Shown: positions 1-10,816, counted from the stretch's first letter. The stretch: DNA of 64,000 nt from Sphingomonas rubra (GCF_900115745.1 NZ_FOXP01000005.1:62001-126000); one strand, 5' to 3'. The notes: generated by a model from the sequence alone, not told the origin. Translations and numbers: made by a program.

Positions 1-1
1 C

Positions 2-1099
<1,098 letters not shown>

Positions 1100-1122
1100 A
1101 GTCCGCGAACACGCAACGGCAT

Positions 1123-1263
1123 CGATCCTCCCCTGCAAGGGGAGGTGGCATGCCACAGGCATGACGAAGGGGTGTCGCCGGCGGCGATGGAGCGCATCAA
1201 CGCCAGCGGCGACACCCCTCCACCGCCCTTCAGGCGGTCCCCCTCCCCTTCCAGGGGAAGATC
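1123..1263. repeat. Long palindromic intergenic repeat (family with CCTCCCC...GGGGAGG arms)
   Basis: The outer arms GATCCTCCCCTGCAAGGGG and CCCCTTCCAGGGGAAGATC are inverted copies, and an inner pair built on AGGGGTGTCGCCG / CGGCGACACCCCT is also inverted. It lies in the gap after the amidohydrolase and is related to the element at 57583-57722. It is non-coding; the open frames crossing it are by-products of its GC content. Confidence 0.7.
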
Positions 1264-1283
1264 AGGTCGCCGTCCGCGTCCCC

Positions 1284-1598
1284 TTACCCCCGCCGGTGTT
1301 TGCCGCCGTAGCGCTGGCCGATATACGCGTTGATCGCGCTCATCTCGCTCGCCGCGGCCACCGCATCGCCGGCGCGGCACGGCATCGGATCGCGGGCGCA
1401 GTTGGCGGCGCGCGTGGCTACCTTCTCGCTCAGCTCCTCGATATCGGCGCGGGTCAGCAGGTTCTTCTCGCGCAACAGGCAGAGCAGGCTCTGGAGGATC
1501 ACCAGGCTCTTGTCGCCATTGTCGACGCCGGGTTCCGCCGACAACGCGCCCGGGGGAGCCATGGGGGAACCGGTCGCGGGTGCCGTCGCCTGGGCCAT
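1284..1598 (-). CDS. Hypothetical protein, 104 aa
   Basis: Not recognised. A longer open frame runs upstream, but the ATG at 1598 is preceded by AGGAGAGACG, a good ribosome binding site at correct spacing, so this start was chosen. The product has a low-complexity Ala/Pro/Gly N-terminus (residues 1-30), then an amphipathic helical stretch (SLVILQSLLCLLREKNLLTRADIEELSEKV in residues 31-60, given here only as location), three Cys residues in 40-74 and a basic tail. No signal peptide or membrane segment is evident. It is divergent from the gene at 1779 with about 180 bp between. A small soluble, perhaps regulatory or adaptor, protein is possible but unproven. Confidence 0.6.
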   Translation of the reverse strand: MAQATAPATGSPMAPPGALSAEPGVDNGDKSLVILQSLLCLLREKNLLTRADIEELSEKVATRAANCARDPMPCRAGDAVAAASEMSAINAYIGQRYGGKHRRG

Positions 1599-1778
1599 CG
1601 TCTCTCTCCTGTTTGTTTGGGTGCAGGATATGCCGATGCGCCGCACGCGCAAGCGGCGAAGCGGGATCCACCGCCGCCACCCACTTGATCTATGATAATG
1701 CATGCAAAAACGCGGACATAACGGCCGCCCGCGTCGTTCTCGCCCCGCCGCACCCGCGGCAACCGGAGGACCCAGAAC

Positions 1779-2159
1779 ATGGCCGTCAAATTCGCAGGCA
1801 CGATGAACGCGATCAACCGGGGGCTCGACGCCACCAAGCCCGCCAAGGGCGCCGACATGGTCGAGGATTGGGAAGCCGCGCTGGCCGACCTGGACGTGAC
1901 CGGGGCCAAGGGCATCCTGCGCGACCTGGCGTCGCTCCGCAAGCAGCTGGAAAAGGACTCGCCCGACGCCGACCGCGTCCACGCGCTGCTCCACCGGCTC
2001 GGTGCCGCCACCACCAAGATCGCCGACAAGGCCGAGACGAATCAGGAGAAGCTGAAGGCGCTGGGCGAGGCGCTGACCGAGGCGGGTGAGGACCAGCCCG
2101 ACGAGGAGGAGGACGCCGAGGCCGCCGCCGCGCCGAAGCGCGCGCGCAAGAAGGCGTAA
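1779..2159 (+). CDS. Hypothetical helical protein, 126 aa
   Basis: The ATG at 1779 follows CCGGAGGACCCAGAAC, a convincing ribosome binding site. The product is almost entirely predicted helix. An acidic stretch ([14 protein letters not shown], about residues 105-118) is followed by a basic tail KRARKKA. Such acidic-then-basic tails occur in small nucleic-acid-binding or scaffold proteins, but no family was recognised. There is no signal peptide, membrane segment or Cys. It stands alone between a divergent hypothetical gene and the downstream aldo/keto reductase, 115 bp away. Function unknown. Confidence 0.65.
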   Translation: MAVKFAGTMNAINRGLDATKPAKGADMVEDWEAALADLDVTGAKGILRDLASLRKQLEKDSPDADRVHALLHRLGAATTKIADKAETNQEKLKALGEALTEAGEDQPDEEEDAEAAAAPKRARKKA

Positions 2160-2274
2160 AAGACCGGCCGCGGGGGCGGATCGCCGTCCCCGCGCCACCG
2201 CCCGACCGATCGCGGGGAACGCGACCTGCCGATCGTCCGCTATGCGCCCGGCAACAGTCACAGGAAGCATCGAC

Positions 2275-3261
<987 letters not shown>

Positions 3262-3297
3262 ACGCGTTCGGCGGATCGAGGTCGCGGCGGTCGCCGA

Positions 3298-3657
3298 CTA
3301 GCCGCGATCGAGCCATCGGGCGGCGCGTTGCAGCATCGGCCGCAGCCGCAGGAACCGGCCGTATCCCGCCTCCAGCACCGCCAGCACGACGCGGTTGCGC
3401 GCCGCCAGGCCAAGCGGGCGGAGCAGCGGGATTTCCCGCCACATCGCGGCGAAGGCGGCGGCACCGACCAGCATGCGGCCGTCCTCCCGCGCGTGAAACC
3501 GTGCCAGCAGGTCGCGCCGGTCGATCGGACAGGCGCCGCCGCCGGTGGTCGCGTCGACGAACGCGATCCGCCCGGCACGGTCCAGCCGCTGCATCAGGCC
3601 GATCTCGCGTCGGCACAGCGGGCAGGCGCCGTCGTGCCACACGGTCAGCCGGCTCAC
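3298..3657 (-). CDS. DCC-family (DUF393) thiol-disulfide oxidoreductase-like protein, 119 aa
   Basis: The motif that names the family, D-x-x-C-x-x-C, is present as DGACPLC at residues 9-15, followed by the usual helix and a GGGACPIDRRDLLARFHA strand/helix segment. DUF393 proteins have a thioredoxin-like fold; their substrates are mostly unknown. The start is a GTG at 3657 that overlaps the TGA stop of the upstream FAD/TspO fusion (GTGA, 4 bp). The two proteins are therefore very probably translationally coupled and work together. No signal peptide is seen, so a cytoplasmic location is likely. Confidence 0.82.
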   Translation of the reverse strand: MSRLTVWHDGACPLCRREIGLMQRLDRAGRIAFVDATTGGGACPIDRRDLLARFHAREDGRMLVGAAAFAAMWREIPLLRPLGLAARNRVVLAVLEAGYGRFLRLRPMLQRAARWLDRG

Positions 3658-5390
3658 CGGCCGCCGTCCGGATTGTCGCGCCGGATGCGCTCGGCCAGCA
3701 GCGTCGCGAAGCCGAGCCAGGCGACGAGTGGGACGGCCGTCGCCGCCGCCGGCCGGTCCACCCGGGCGGCGGTGGCGACGTAGGCGGCGCTCGACGCGAC
3801 CATCGCGCCCGACGCCGCCGCGCTCGCGCCCAGCTGCTTGCGGCGAAAGAACAGAGCGGTCCAGCCGCCGATCATCGCCGTGTTCGCCAGCCACAGGCCG
3901 ACCGCGGTGTTGCGCGCCGCGCCAGAGGGCCGGCGCAGCAGCCGGTAGCCGCCGACCGCGAGCCCCGTCTCCAGCACCGGCCACACCGCGCCGAACACCG
4001 CGTCCGGCGGCGTGAAGCCGGGCTTGTCGAGCCGCCGGTACCAGCGGCGGATGCCCGGATGCGACGGATCGGGCGCGTTGCGCCGGCCGACCAGCGCGCT
4101 GACGCCCAGGACCAGCGCCACCACGCCGAGCGCCACCGGCCGCGACAGTGCGCCGGGCGCCCCGCTCGCCGGCCGGGGATCGGGCCGCGGATCGGGCCGC
4201 GCGGCCTCGTCGTAGCGCGACAGGTCGGGCTCCTTCGCCCCGCCCCCGAACAGCTTGGCCGATAGGCCGCGCACCGCCGGCCGGCTCGCGACGGCGAGCG
4301 CGCCGTGCAGCAGGCGGATGCCGGTGCGGCTATGCGGGTTCATCAACCGCGGCGCGATCTTGGGCACGCCCTGTGCGTCCTCCACCATCGGCCGCATCGC
4401 CCGGTCGTACGCGGCGAACGCCGCCGAAAGGTCGGCCGTGCGCGCCATCTCCGCCGCCAGGACATAGGCGCCGGTGACGGCCAGCGTCGTGCCCAGCCCC
4501 GCGACCGGCGTCGCGCACCAGGCCGCGTCGCCGGTCAGCACCACCCTGCCGTTCGACCAGCGGTCCATCCGAATTTGACGCAGCACGTCGAGGTAGAAGT
4601 CGTCGGTCGCGTCCATGCCGGCCAGCACACGCGCCGACTGCCAGCCCGCATCGGCGAACCGCTCGCGCAGCCACGCCTTCTGCCGGTCGACGTCCCAGTC
4701 CGGCTCGCCGCCGGGCGGCTGCTGAACCGAGAGCATCGCCCGCGTCGTGCCGTGCCGGTCCGGTCGCAGCGACACGCTGCGCCCGCCCGGCGCGTGGAAC
4801 CAGCGCCATGTCCGGTCGTCGTCGGGCGCGCGCGGAATGGTGAAATAGGCCATCGTCAGGTCCATCCAGCGGTCCGCGTTCTCACCGGGAAAGACGAGCT
4901 GCCGCGTGGTCGAGCCGACACCCTCGGCCACGATCACCGCCGCGTACCGTTCGGTCGCACCGCCGGCGAAGGTCACCGACACGCCCTCCCCGTCCTGCTC
5001 CACCGCCGCGACATGGTCGCCGAAGCGATAGGTGGCGTGCTCGCGTGCGGGTTCGTAGAGCAGCCGCGCGAGGTCGCCGCGTAGGATCTCCATCTCGGCG
5101 GTGGGGCCGTCCGCTTGGCCCTCAGCGGTGAGGAAACTGGCCATCGCCCGGCCCTCGGCGTCGACCCACACCGTCCCCTCCTCCCCGGTGCCCCGGTCGA
5201 GCGCCGCGCGTTCCAGCCCCATGCGGCGCAGCACCTCGCGCCCCGCACCGCGCACGTCGATGTTCTGACCGCCGTCGCGGAACGCGGGCGCGCGCTCGAC
5301 CACGGTGACGTCGAAGCCGGACTGGCCGAGCCACCAGGCGGCGGTGTTGCCGGCGACGCTGGCACCGGTGACGAGGATGCGGGGGCGCAT
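3654..5390 (-). CDS. FAD-dependent monooxygenase fused to a C-terminal TspO/MBR domain, 578 aa
   Basis: Residues 1-370 form a flavin monooxygenase of the PHBH/TetX type: the dinucleotide motif ILVTGASVAGNTAAWWL (5-21), ERAPAFRDGGQ, an Arg-containing EILRGDLARLL (101-111), and the second FAD motif VVLTGDAAWCATPVAGLG (283-300). After a Pro/Asp-rich linker (about 395-415) comes a membrane segment (418-434) and then a TspO-like domain (about 445-573): WYRRLDKPGFTPPDAVFGAVW, a NTAMIGGWTALFF segment matching the TspO N..W..LFF helix, and VPLVAWLGFATLLAERI matching the last helix. TspO proteins are five-helix membrane proteins binding porphyrins or sterols. The start follows AAGGAGATCGTTC. It is coupled to the DCC gene by a 4-bp overlap. 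The fusion suggests membrane-tethered oxidation of a hydrophobic ligand. Confidence 0.85.
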   Translation of the reverse strand: MRPRILVTGASVAGNTAAWWLGQSGFDVTVVERAPAFRDGGQNIDVRGAGREVLRRMGLERAALDRGTGEEGTVWVDAEGRAMASFLTAEGQADGPTAEMEILRGDLARLLYEPAREHATYRFGDHVAAVEQDGEGVSVTFAGGATERYAAVIVAEGVGSTTRQLVFPGENADRWMDLTMAYFTIPRAPDDDRTWRWFHAPGGRSVSLRPDRHGTTRAMLSVQQPPGGEPDWDVDRQKAWLRERFADAGWQSARVLAGMDATDDFYLDVLRQIRMDRWSNGRVVLTGDAAWCATPVAGLGTTLAVTGAYVLAAEMARTADLSAAFAAYDRAMRPMVEDAQGVPKIAPRLMNPHSRTGIRLLHGALAVASRPAVRGLSAKLFGGGAKEPDLSRYDEAARPDPRPDPRPASGAPGALSRPVALGVVALVLGVSALVGRRNAPDPSHPGIRRWYRRLDKPGFTPPDAVFGAVWPVLETGLAVGGYRLLRRPSGAARNTAVGLWLANTAMIGGWTALFFRRKQLGASAAASGAMVASSAAYVATAARVDRPAAATAVPLVAWLGFATLLAERIRRDNPDGGR

Positions 5391-5475
5391 GAACGATCTC
5401 CTTCGCGCGCCCAACGATCGAAACGGCGGAAATCGCCCATCTTGCAGGCCGCGCGCGAAGGACGACATCGGAGCC

Positions 5476-6573
5476 ATGCGTCGCCTCCTCCCGCTGCTGC
5501 TCCTGCTCACCGCCTCGTGCGAGGTGCCCGCGTCCGCGCCGGATCGCTCCGTCGCCCGCGCCGCGACGCGCGGGCTGGACGCGGCGACGATGCGCGGCAC
5601 GGTGGCGACCGCCGCCCGCCTGCCCCGGCTGCGCGCGCTGCTGGTGCTGCGCGACGGCGAGACGCTCGCCGGTCACGTCTTCAACGGCGGCGCGGCGCTC
5701 GACCGGCCGGTCAACATCAAGTCGGCGTCCAAGTCGGTGATGTCGGCCCTGATCGGCATCGCGATCGCGCGCGGCGTGTTCGCCAGCGTCGACCAGCCGA
5801 TCCTGCCGCTGCTCCGCGCCGACGCGCCCGCCGACCCCGATCCACGCCTAGCGCGGGTGACGATCGGCAACCTCCTGTCGATGCAGGCGGGGCTGGAGCG
5901 CACCTCCGGCGAATATTACGGCCGCTGGGTGTCGACTCCCCATTGGGTCCGATACGCGCTGTCGCGGCCGTTCGTCGCCGATCCGGGCACGGCGATGCTC
6001 TACTCGACCGGGTCGACCCACCTGCTGTCGGCGGCGCTGACGCGGGCGAGCGGCCGCAGCACGCTGGCCAACGCGCGCGCCTGGCTGGGCGAGCCGCTCG
6101 GCATCGCGATCCCGTCCTGGCCCGCGGACCCGCAGGGCATCTTTTTCGGCGGCAACGAGATGCGCCTGTCGCCGCGCGCGCTCGCCCGGTTCGGCGAGCT
6201 GTACCGGCTGGACGGCGTGGTGGACGGTCGGCGGGTGCTACCCGCGGGATGGGTGGAGGCCAGCTGGACGCCGCGCGCGGTGTCGCCGTGGAGCGGCCAG
6301 CCCTACGGCTATGGCTGGTTCCTGACGGAGGTGCGCGGCCATCCCGTGCGCTTCGCCTGGGGATATGGCGGGCAGATGGTGTACGTCGTCCCCGACCTGC
6401 GGCTGACTGTGGTGATGACGTCCGACCCCAACGGTGCGCGCGACACCGGCCATATCGATGCGCTGCACCGCCTGCTCGCCGACGGCGTGATCCGCGCGGC
6501 GGAGATCGGCGCGCCGTCCGCGTCAGGTCATCCGCCGGCGCGTCGGTCGCCGGCATCGATCCGTCGGGGTTAG
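5476..6573 (+). CDS. Serine hydrolase (beta-lactamase / class C penicillin-binding fold), probable lipoprotein, 365 aa
   Basis: The S-x-x-K catalytic motif is at residues 83-86 (IKSASKSVMSAL), followed by a YSTGSTHLLSAAL segment in the place of the second Y-x-[NS] motif and a C-terminal FAWGYGGQMVYVVPDL region that supplies the third motif. The N-terminus MRRLLPLLLLLTASC looks like a lipoprotein signal with Cys15, though the -3 residue (Thr) is not ideal. This family includes esterases, D-aminopeptidases and 6-aminohexanoate hydrolases; the substrate here is unknown. Divergent from the FAD/TspO gene (about 85 bp) and convergent with the HAD gene, whose stop it overlaps by 4 bp. Confidence 0.85.
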   Translation: MRRLLPLLLLLTASCEVPASAPDRSVARAATRGLDAATMRGTVATAARLPRLRALLVLRDGETLAGHVFNGGAALDRPVNIKSASKSVMSALIGIAIARGVFASVDQPILPLLRADAPADPDPRLARVTIGNLLSMQAGLERTSGEYYGRWVSTPHWVRYALSRPFVADPGTAMLYSTGSTHLLSAALTRASGRSTLANARAWLGEPLGIAIPSWPADPQGIFFGGNEMRLSPRALARFGELYRLDGVVDGRRVLPAGWVEASWTPRAVSPWSGQPYGYGWFLTEVRGHPVRFAWGYGGQMVYVVPDLRLTVVMTSDPNGARDTGHIDALHRLLADGVIRAAEIGAPSASGHPPARRSPASIRRG

Positions 6574-7304
6574 CCGTGAAGCTGCTCGGCCAGGTCGATC
6601 AGGCTCGTCACCTGCCACTCCCATGACTGGCGCAGGTGGCGGTCGGGCGCCGGGGCGCCGCCGCGCTCCATCGGCCGATCGACATAGGCGGTCAGCAAGC
6701 CCGCATCGCGCGCCGCGGCCAGGTCGCTGTGGTGCGCGGCGACCAGGCACAATTCGTGCGGCGCCACGCCCAGAATGGCGGCGGTCGCCGTATAGGCCTC
6801 GGGCAGCGGCTTGTAGCGTTGCGTGACCTCGGCGCCCAGGATCGCGTCCCACACCAGCCCGCCGCGCCGCGCGATCGCCAACATCAGCGCCACGTTGCCG
6901 TTCGACAGCGTCACCACCGGCACATGCGCCCGCAGACGCGCCAACCCCTCGACCGCGTCCGGCCACGGATCGAGCCGGTGCCACGCGCGCGCCCAATCGT
7001 CGAGCAACGCACCGTCGAGGCTGCCGGGATCGACGTCGTACGCGCGCAGAACGTCGACCAGCATCTCGCGGTGGAGGACGTCCAGGACGACGAAATCGCG
7101 CGCGCCGTCGCGCACCGCCGCCATTGCCGGCTGGTAGCGCGCGCGCCAATCGTCGGCGAAGACGGCGGCGTCCACCTCCGCCCGTCCGATCGCGCGGAGG
7201 AATTGCCCCGATTCGCGTGCCACACCCGCGCGCCAATCGACCACGGTCCCGAACACGTCGAAGGCGAGCGCGCGCGGCACGGCCACGCCGGGGCTATCGC
7301 GCAT
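6570..7304 (-). CDS. Haloacid dehalogenase, type II (HAD superfamily), 244 aa
   Basis: HAD-fold hydrolase. Motif I is LAFDVFGTVVDW with the nucleophile Asp16; motif II is VVTLSNGN near residue 113; motif III Lys is in QRYKPLPEAY near residue 150; motif IV is LVAAHHSDLAAARDAGL near 172-188. The FDxxGTxxDW opening and the SNGN segment are typical of the 2-haloacid dehalogenase branch, and so is the length. The HHSD form of motif IV differs from the SSNxxD of well-studied bacterial enzymes, so true dehalogenase activity is uncertain and a phosphatase is possible. The ATG at 7304 was chosen because upstream sequence lacks HAD features and runs into tRNA-Pro. Confidence 0.85.
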   Translation of the reverse strand: MRDSPGVAVPRALAFDVFGTVVDWRAGVARESGQFLRAIGRAEVDAAVFADDWRARYQPAMAAVRDGARDFVVLDVLHREMLVDVLRAYDVDPGSLDGALLDDWARAWHRLDPWPDAVEGLARLRAHVPVVTLSNGNVALMLAIARRGGLVWDAILGAEVTQRYKPLPEAYTATAAILGVAPHELCLVAAHHSDLAAARDAGLLTAYVDRPMERGGAPAPDRHLRQSWEWQVTSLIDLAEQLHG

Positions 7305-7471
7305 CGCCCCGCTCCGACGCACTCGTGACCAACACGATGATCCTCGACATGACGGCCTCCTCGACGAGGGTCCATCCGTGCCGCGGTCGGCGGCGGCGAG
7401 CAAGGTCGATTGAGTCGCAGCGGTCGCCGCGTGCGGGCTTCGCCCTTGGCCCAGGCCCCGATGTCGTGAAT

Positions 7472-7548
7472 TGGTCGGGACGACAGGATTCGAACCTGCG
7501 ACCCCCACACCCCCAGTGTGATGCGCTACCAGGCTGCGCTACGTCCCG
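7472..7548 (-). tRNA. tRNA-Pro(GGG)
   Basis: Read on the minus strand the sequence folds as a standard cloverleaf: acceptor CGGGACG / CGTCCCG, D-arm containing GCGCAGCCTGGTAGCGC, anticodon stem CACAC/GTGTG with loop TGGGGGT (anticodon GGG), T-arm GCAGGTTCGAATCCTGT. Discriminator A and an encoded CCA follow. 77 nt. Confidence 0.97.
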
Positions 7549-7715
7549 ACCGGGGAACCAGGCCGAGCGGCCCGGTTCCGAGCGCGGGCCTCTACGCGGG
7601 GTCGCCGCGCGATGCAACCCGGCATATCGGCGGCGCGATTGCCATGCGCGCCCACCGGTGATAGCGGGCAGCCCCACGTGCGGCGCCTCGGCCGCTACAG
7701 TCACGTCGGGACCAC

Positions 7716-8051
7716 ATGTTCATTTCATCCGCCTACGCCCAGACCGCGGGCGCCGCCGAGACGGGCGGGGCCGCGGGCTTTCTCAGCCTCGCGCCGCTGC
7801 TCCTCGTCTTCGTCGTCTTCTATTTCCTGATGATCCGGCCGCAGCAGCGTCGGATGAAGGCGCTCCAGGCCTCGATCGAGGCGGTGAAGAAGGGTGACCA
7901 GGTCGTCACCGCCGGCGGCATCGTCGGCCGCGTCACCAAGGTCGAGGACGCGTACGTGGAGGTCGAGATCGCGGCCAACACCCGCGTCCGCGTCGTCAAG
8001 GCGACGCTGACCGAGGTGGTCAACCCGACCGCCAAGCCGGCGAACGACTGA
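7716..8051 (+). CDS. yajC: Preprotein translocase subunit YajC, 111 aa
   Basis: Small single-pass inner-membrane component of the SecDF-YajC complex that assists SecYEG export. An Ala/Gly-rich N-terminus precedes one membrane helix (about residues 26-41, LLLVFVVFYFLMIRPQQ) and the family signature RPQQRRMKALQASIEAVKKGDQVVTAGGIVGRV. The gene starts the block yajC-secD-secF; its stop codon shares one base with the secD ATG (TGATG), so the two are coupled. Confidence 0.95.
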   Translation: MFISSAYAQTAGAAETGGAAGFLSLAPLLLVFVVFYFLMIRPQQRRMKALQASIEAVKKGDQVVTAGGIVGRVTKVEDAYVEVEIAANTRVRVVKATLTEVVNPTAKPAND

Positions 8052-9652
8052 TGCTCGACTTCCCTCGCTGGAAGGTCTGGTCGATCTGGGCGCTGCTCGC
8101 GGCGCTCGTCGCGCTGTCGGTGCCGAGCTTCGTTCCGGAGGGCCGGGGGCCTGCGTGGCTGCAACGCGCGCCCAAGATCAATTTCGGCCTCGACCTCGCC
8201 GGCGGCAGCTACCTGCTGCTGGAGGCGGACGTGAACGACCTCGCCGCGACCCGGCTGGAGGCGATGCGCGACCAGATCCAGGCGGAGATGCGCCGCGGCA
8301 CGCCGCGCATCGGCATCGGCGACATCTCGACGCGCGGTGGTCAGATCAGCTTCCTGCTGCGCGATCCCAGCCAGGTCGACGCCGCGCGCGAGAAGCTGCT
8401 CAGCATCACCGGCGGCGGCGCCGGCATGTCGGGCCAGCGCGAGTGGGACATCCAGGTCGTCGATTCGAGCCGCTTCGTGCTCAAGCAGACGCAGGCCGGG
8501 CTCGCTCAGGCGATCGAGACCGCGATGGGTGACGCGACCGAGGTCGTGCGCCGCCGCATCGACGCGCTCGGCACGCGCGAGCCGACGATCATCCGGCAAG
8601 GGTCGAACCGCATCGTCGTGCAGGTGCCGGGTCTGAAGGACCCCGCCGGCCTCAAGGCGCTGATCGGCAAGACCGCCAAGCTCGATTTCAAGCTGGTCGA
8701 CGACACCGCGACGATCCAGCAGCTCCAACAGCGCCAGGCGCCGGCCGGCAGCATCATCCTGCCCTACCCGACCAATCCGCAAGGCGTGCCGTTCATCGCG
8801 CTCAAGCGCCAGACGATCCTCACCGGTGACCAGATCACCGACGCGCAGCAGACCTTCGACCAGCAGACCAACGCGCCGCAGGTCGCGCTGACCTTCAACG
8901 GGCCCGGCGGCACCCGTTTCGCGCGGGTGACGCAGGAGAATGCGGGCAAGCAGTTCGCCATCATCCTCGACAACCAGGTGATCTCGGCCCCCTCGATCAA
9001 CGAGCCGATCCTGGGTGGGCGCGCGTCGATCTTCGGCAACTTCACCGTCGAATCGGCCAACGAGCTCGCCATCGCGCTGCGCTCGGGCAAGCTGCCGGTC
9101 GACCTCAAGATCGTCGAGGAATCGACCGTCGGCCCCGATCTCGGCGCCGATTCGATCCGCGCCGGCATCCTCGCCTCGGCGGTCGCGGTCGTGCTGGTGG
9201 TCGCGTTCATGCTGGTGACCTACGGCCGCTTCGGCGCCTATGCGAACCTGGCGGTGGTCATCAACGTGTTCGTGATTGTCGGCGTGCTGGCGCTCATCAA
9301 CGGCACGCTGACGCTGCCCGGCATCGCCGGCTTCGTGCTGACGATCGGCACCGCGGTCGACGCCAACGTCCTCATCAACGAACGTATCCGGGAGGAGCGA
9401 CGCCGCGGGCGATCGGTCGTCCAGGCGGTCGAGCTCGGCTACAAGGAGGCGAGCCGCACGATCTTCGAGGCGAACGTCACCCACGCGATCTCGGGCATCA
9501 TCATGTTCGTGCTGGGCTCCGGCCCGGTGAAGGGCTTCGCGGTCGTTCTGCTGATCGGCATCGCGACGTCGGTGTTCACCGCGGTCACCTTCACCCGGAT
9601 GCTGGTCGCGCTGTGGGTTCGCCGCACCAAGCCCAAGACGATCAACATATGA
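8051..9652 (+). CDS. secD: Protein translocase subunit SecD, 533 aa
   Basis: RND-family membrane protein that uses proton motive force to pull secreted proteins through SecYEG. One N-terminal membrane helix (about 9-27) precedes the periplasmic P1 region, starting with the conserved INFGLDLAGGSYLLLE (about 39-54). The P1 head region and the second conserved block, FNGPGGTRFARVTQENAGKQ and FAIILDNQVISAP, lie at about residues 283-318. The five C-terminal helices include the GTAVDANVLINERIREE motif (about 435-451). Length fits the short alphaproteobacterial SecD. Overlaps yajC by one base. Confidence 0.97.
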   Translation: MLDFPRWKVWSIWALLAALVALSVPSFVPEGRGPAWLQRAPKINFGLDLAGGSYLLLEADVNDLAATRLEAMRDQIQAEMRRGTPRIGIGDISTRGGQISFLLRDPSQVDAAREKLLSITGGGAGMSGQREWDIQVVDSSRFVLKQTQAGLAQAIETAMGDATEVVRRRIDALGTREPTIIRQGSNRIVVQVPGLKDPAGLKALIGKTAKLDFKLVDDTATIQQLQQRQAPAGSIILPYPTNPQGVPFIALKRQTILTGDQITDAQQTFDQQTNAPQVALTFNGPGGTRFARVTQENAGKQFAIILDNQVISAPSINEPILGGRASIFGNFTVESANELAIALRSGKLPVDLKIVEESTVGPDLGADSIRAGILASAVAVVLVVAFMLVTYGRFGAYANLAVVINVFVIVGVLALINGTLTLPGIAGFVLTIGTAVDANVLINERIREERRRGRSVVQAVELGYKEASRTIFEANVTHAISGIIMFVLGSGPVKGFAVVLLIGIATSVFTAVTFTRMLVALWVRRTKPKTINI

Positions 9653-9673
9653 TCGGCAGCCGATCCACCCTCG

Positions 9674-9779
9674 CCGTTCGTCCTGAGGAGCCGCTGGGCG
9701 AAGTCGAAGCGGCGTCTCGAAGGACATCTGGCTCGAGACGGGCTTTCGCCTTGGCTCAATTCCTCCTCACCACGAACGG
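9674..9779. repeat. Palindromic repeat between secD and secF
   Basis: The arms CCGTTCGTCCTGAGGAG (left) and CTCCTCACCACGAACGG (right) are near-perfect inverted copies about 70 bp apart. The internal part includes GCGAAGTCGAAG and CTCGAAGGACA, typical of dispersed sphingomonad repeats. It fills most of the 165-bp secD-secF gap. Confidence 0.75.
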
Positions 9780-9817
9780 AGAAACGGCAAGTCGCTCCGG
9801 CGTGACGGATTTTTGAT

Positions 9818-10801
9818 ATGAAACTCCTGAAGCTCGTCCCCGACGACACCAACATCGATTTCGTCCGCCTGCGCGGCTGGGCGTTCGGACTGACGCTCGC
9901 GCTGTCGCTCCTCGCGGTGGGGCTCGTCTTCGCCAAGGGCCTGAACTTCGGCGTCGACTTTGAGGGCGGCCTGATGATCGAGGAGCGGTTCGCCACCGTG
10001 CCCGATCTCGACCGCGTCCGCTCCACCGTCGACGGGCTCGGCGTTGGCGAGGCGTCGCTCCAGCAGTTCGGCGACCCGCGCACGATCACCATCCGCCTGC
10101 CCGTGCAGTCGGAGGGCGACGAGGGCGCGACCAACGCCGCGGTGCGCAAGGTGGAGACCGCGCTTGGCCAGGCGTTCCCCGGCGCCGAGTTCCGCCGCTA
10201 CTCGACCGTATCGGGCAAGGTATCCAACGAGCTGATCCGCAACGGCCTGCTCGCGGTGGTGCTGGCGGTGCTCGGCATCGGCCTGTTCGCAATCTTCCGC
10301 TTCGAATGGCAGTTCGGCGTGTCGACCATCGTCGCGATCGTCCACGACCTGCTGATGACGCTCGGCTTCTTCGCGCTGACCCAGTTCGAGGTCGACCTGA
10401 ACATTGTCGCCGCGTTCCTCACCATCATCGGCTACTCGATCAACGACAAGATCGTGATCGACGACCGTATCCGCGAGAACATGCGCCGATACCGCAAGAT
10501 GGAGATGCGCGAGATCATCAACCTGTCGGTCAACGAGACGCTGCCGCGCACGGTGATGACCTCGCTCACCATCCTGCTCGCGCTCCTGGCGCTGCTGCTG
10601 CTCGGCGGCCACGTGCTGCGCGGCTTCACCGCGGCGATGATCCTGGGCATCTTCGTGGGCACCTACTCGTCGATCTACGTGTCGTCGTCGCTGCTGATTT
10701 CGCTGGGCCTGCGCGCCGAGCCGAATCGCGAGAAGCCGGGCACGACCGACAAGACGCGGATCAGCGACGCCGAGCGCGTCGTTCCCCGGCAGCAGCGTTG
10801 A
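9818..10801 (+). CDS. secF: Protein translocase subunit SecF, 327 aa
   Basis: Partner of SecD in the proton-driven export motor. Conserved features are an N-terminal helix followed by GLNFGVDFEGGLMIEERF (about 46-63), the periplasmic domain, and the membrane block with TIIGYSINDKIVIDDRIREN (about 203-222), which matches the SecF signature GYSINDTVVVFDRIREN. NLSVNETLPRTVMTSLT and an FTAAMILGIFVGTYSSIY ending complete the family pattern. No strong ribosome binding site precedes the ATG. The palindromic repeat at 9674-9779 separates it from secD. Confidence 0.97.
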   Translation: MKLLKLVPDDTNIDFVRLRGWAFGLTLALSLLAVGLVFAKGLNFGVDFEGGLMIEERFATVPDLDRVRSTVDGLGVGEASLQQFGDPRTITIRLPVQSEGDEGATNAAVRKVETALGQAFPGAEFRRYSTVSGKVSNELIRNGLLAVVLAVLGIGLFAIFRFEWQFGVSTIVAIVHDLLMTLGFFALTQFEVDLNIVAAFLTIIGYSINDKIVIDDRIRENMRRYRKMEMREIINLSVNETLPRTVMTSLTILLALLALLLLGGHVLRGFTAAMILGIFVGTYSSIYVSSSLLISLGLRAEPNREKPGTTDKTRISDAERVVPRQQR

Positions 10802-10816
10802 GGCGGGGCTGATCCG

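Noticed and set aside
6570..6573. Apparent gene fusion of the serine hydrolase and HAD genes
   Set aside because: The genes converge on opposite strands and share only four bases at their stop codons.
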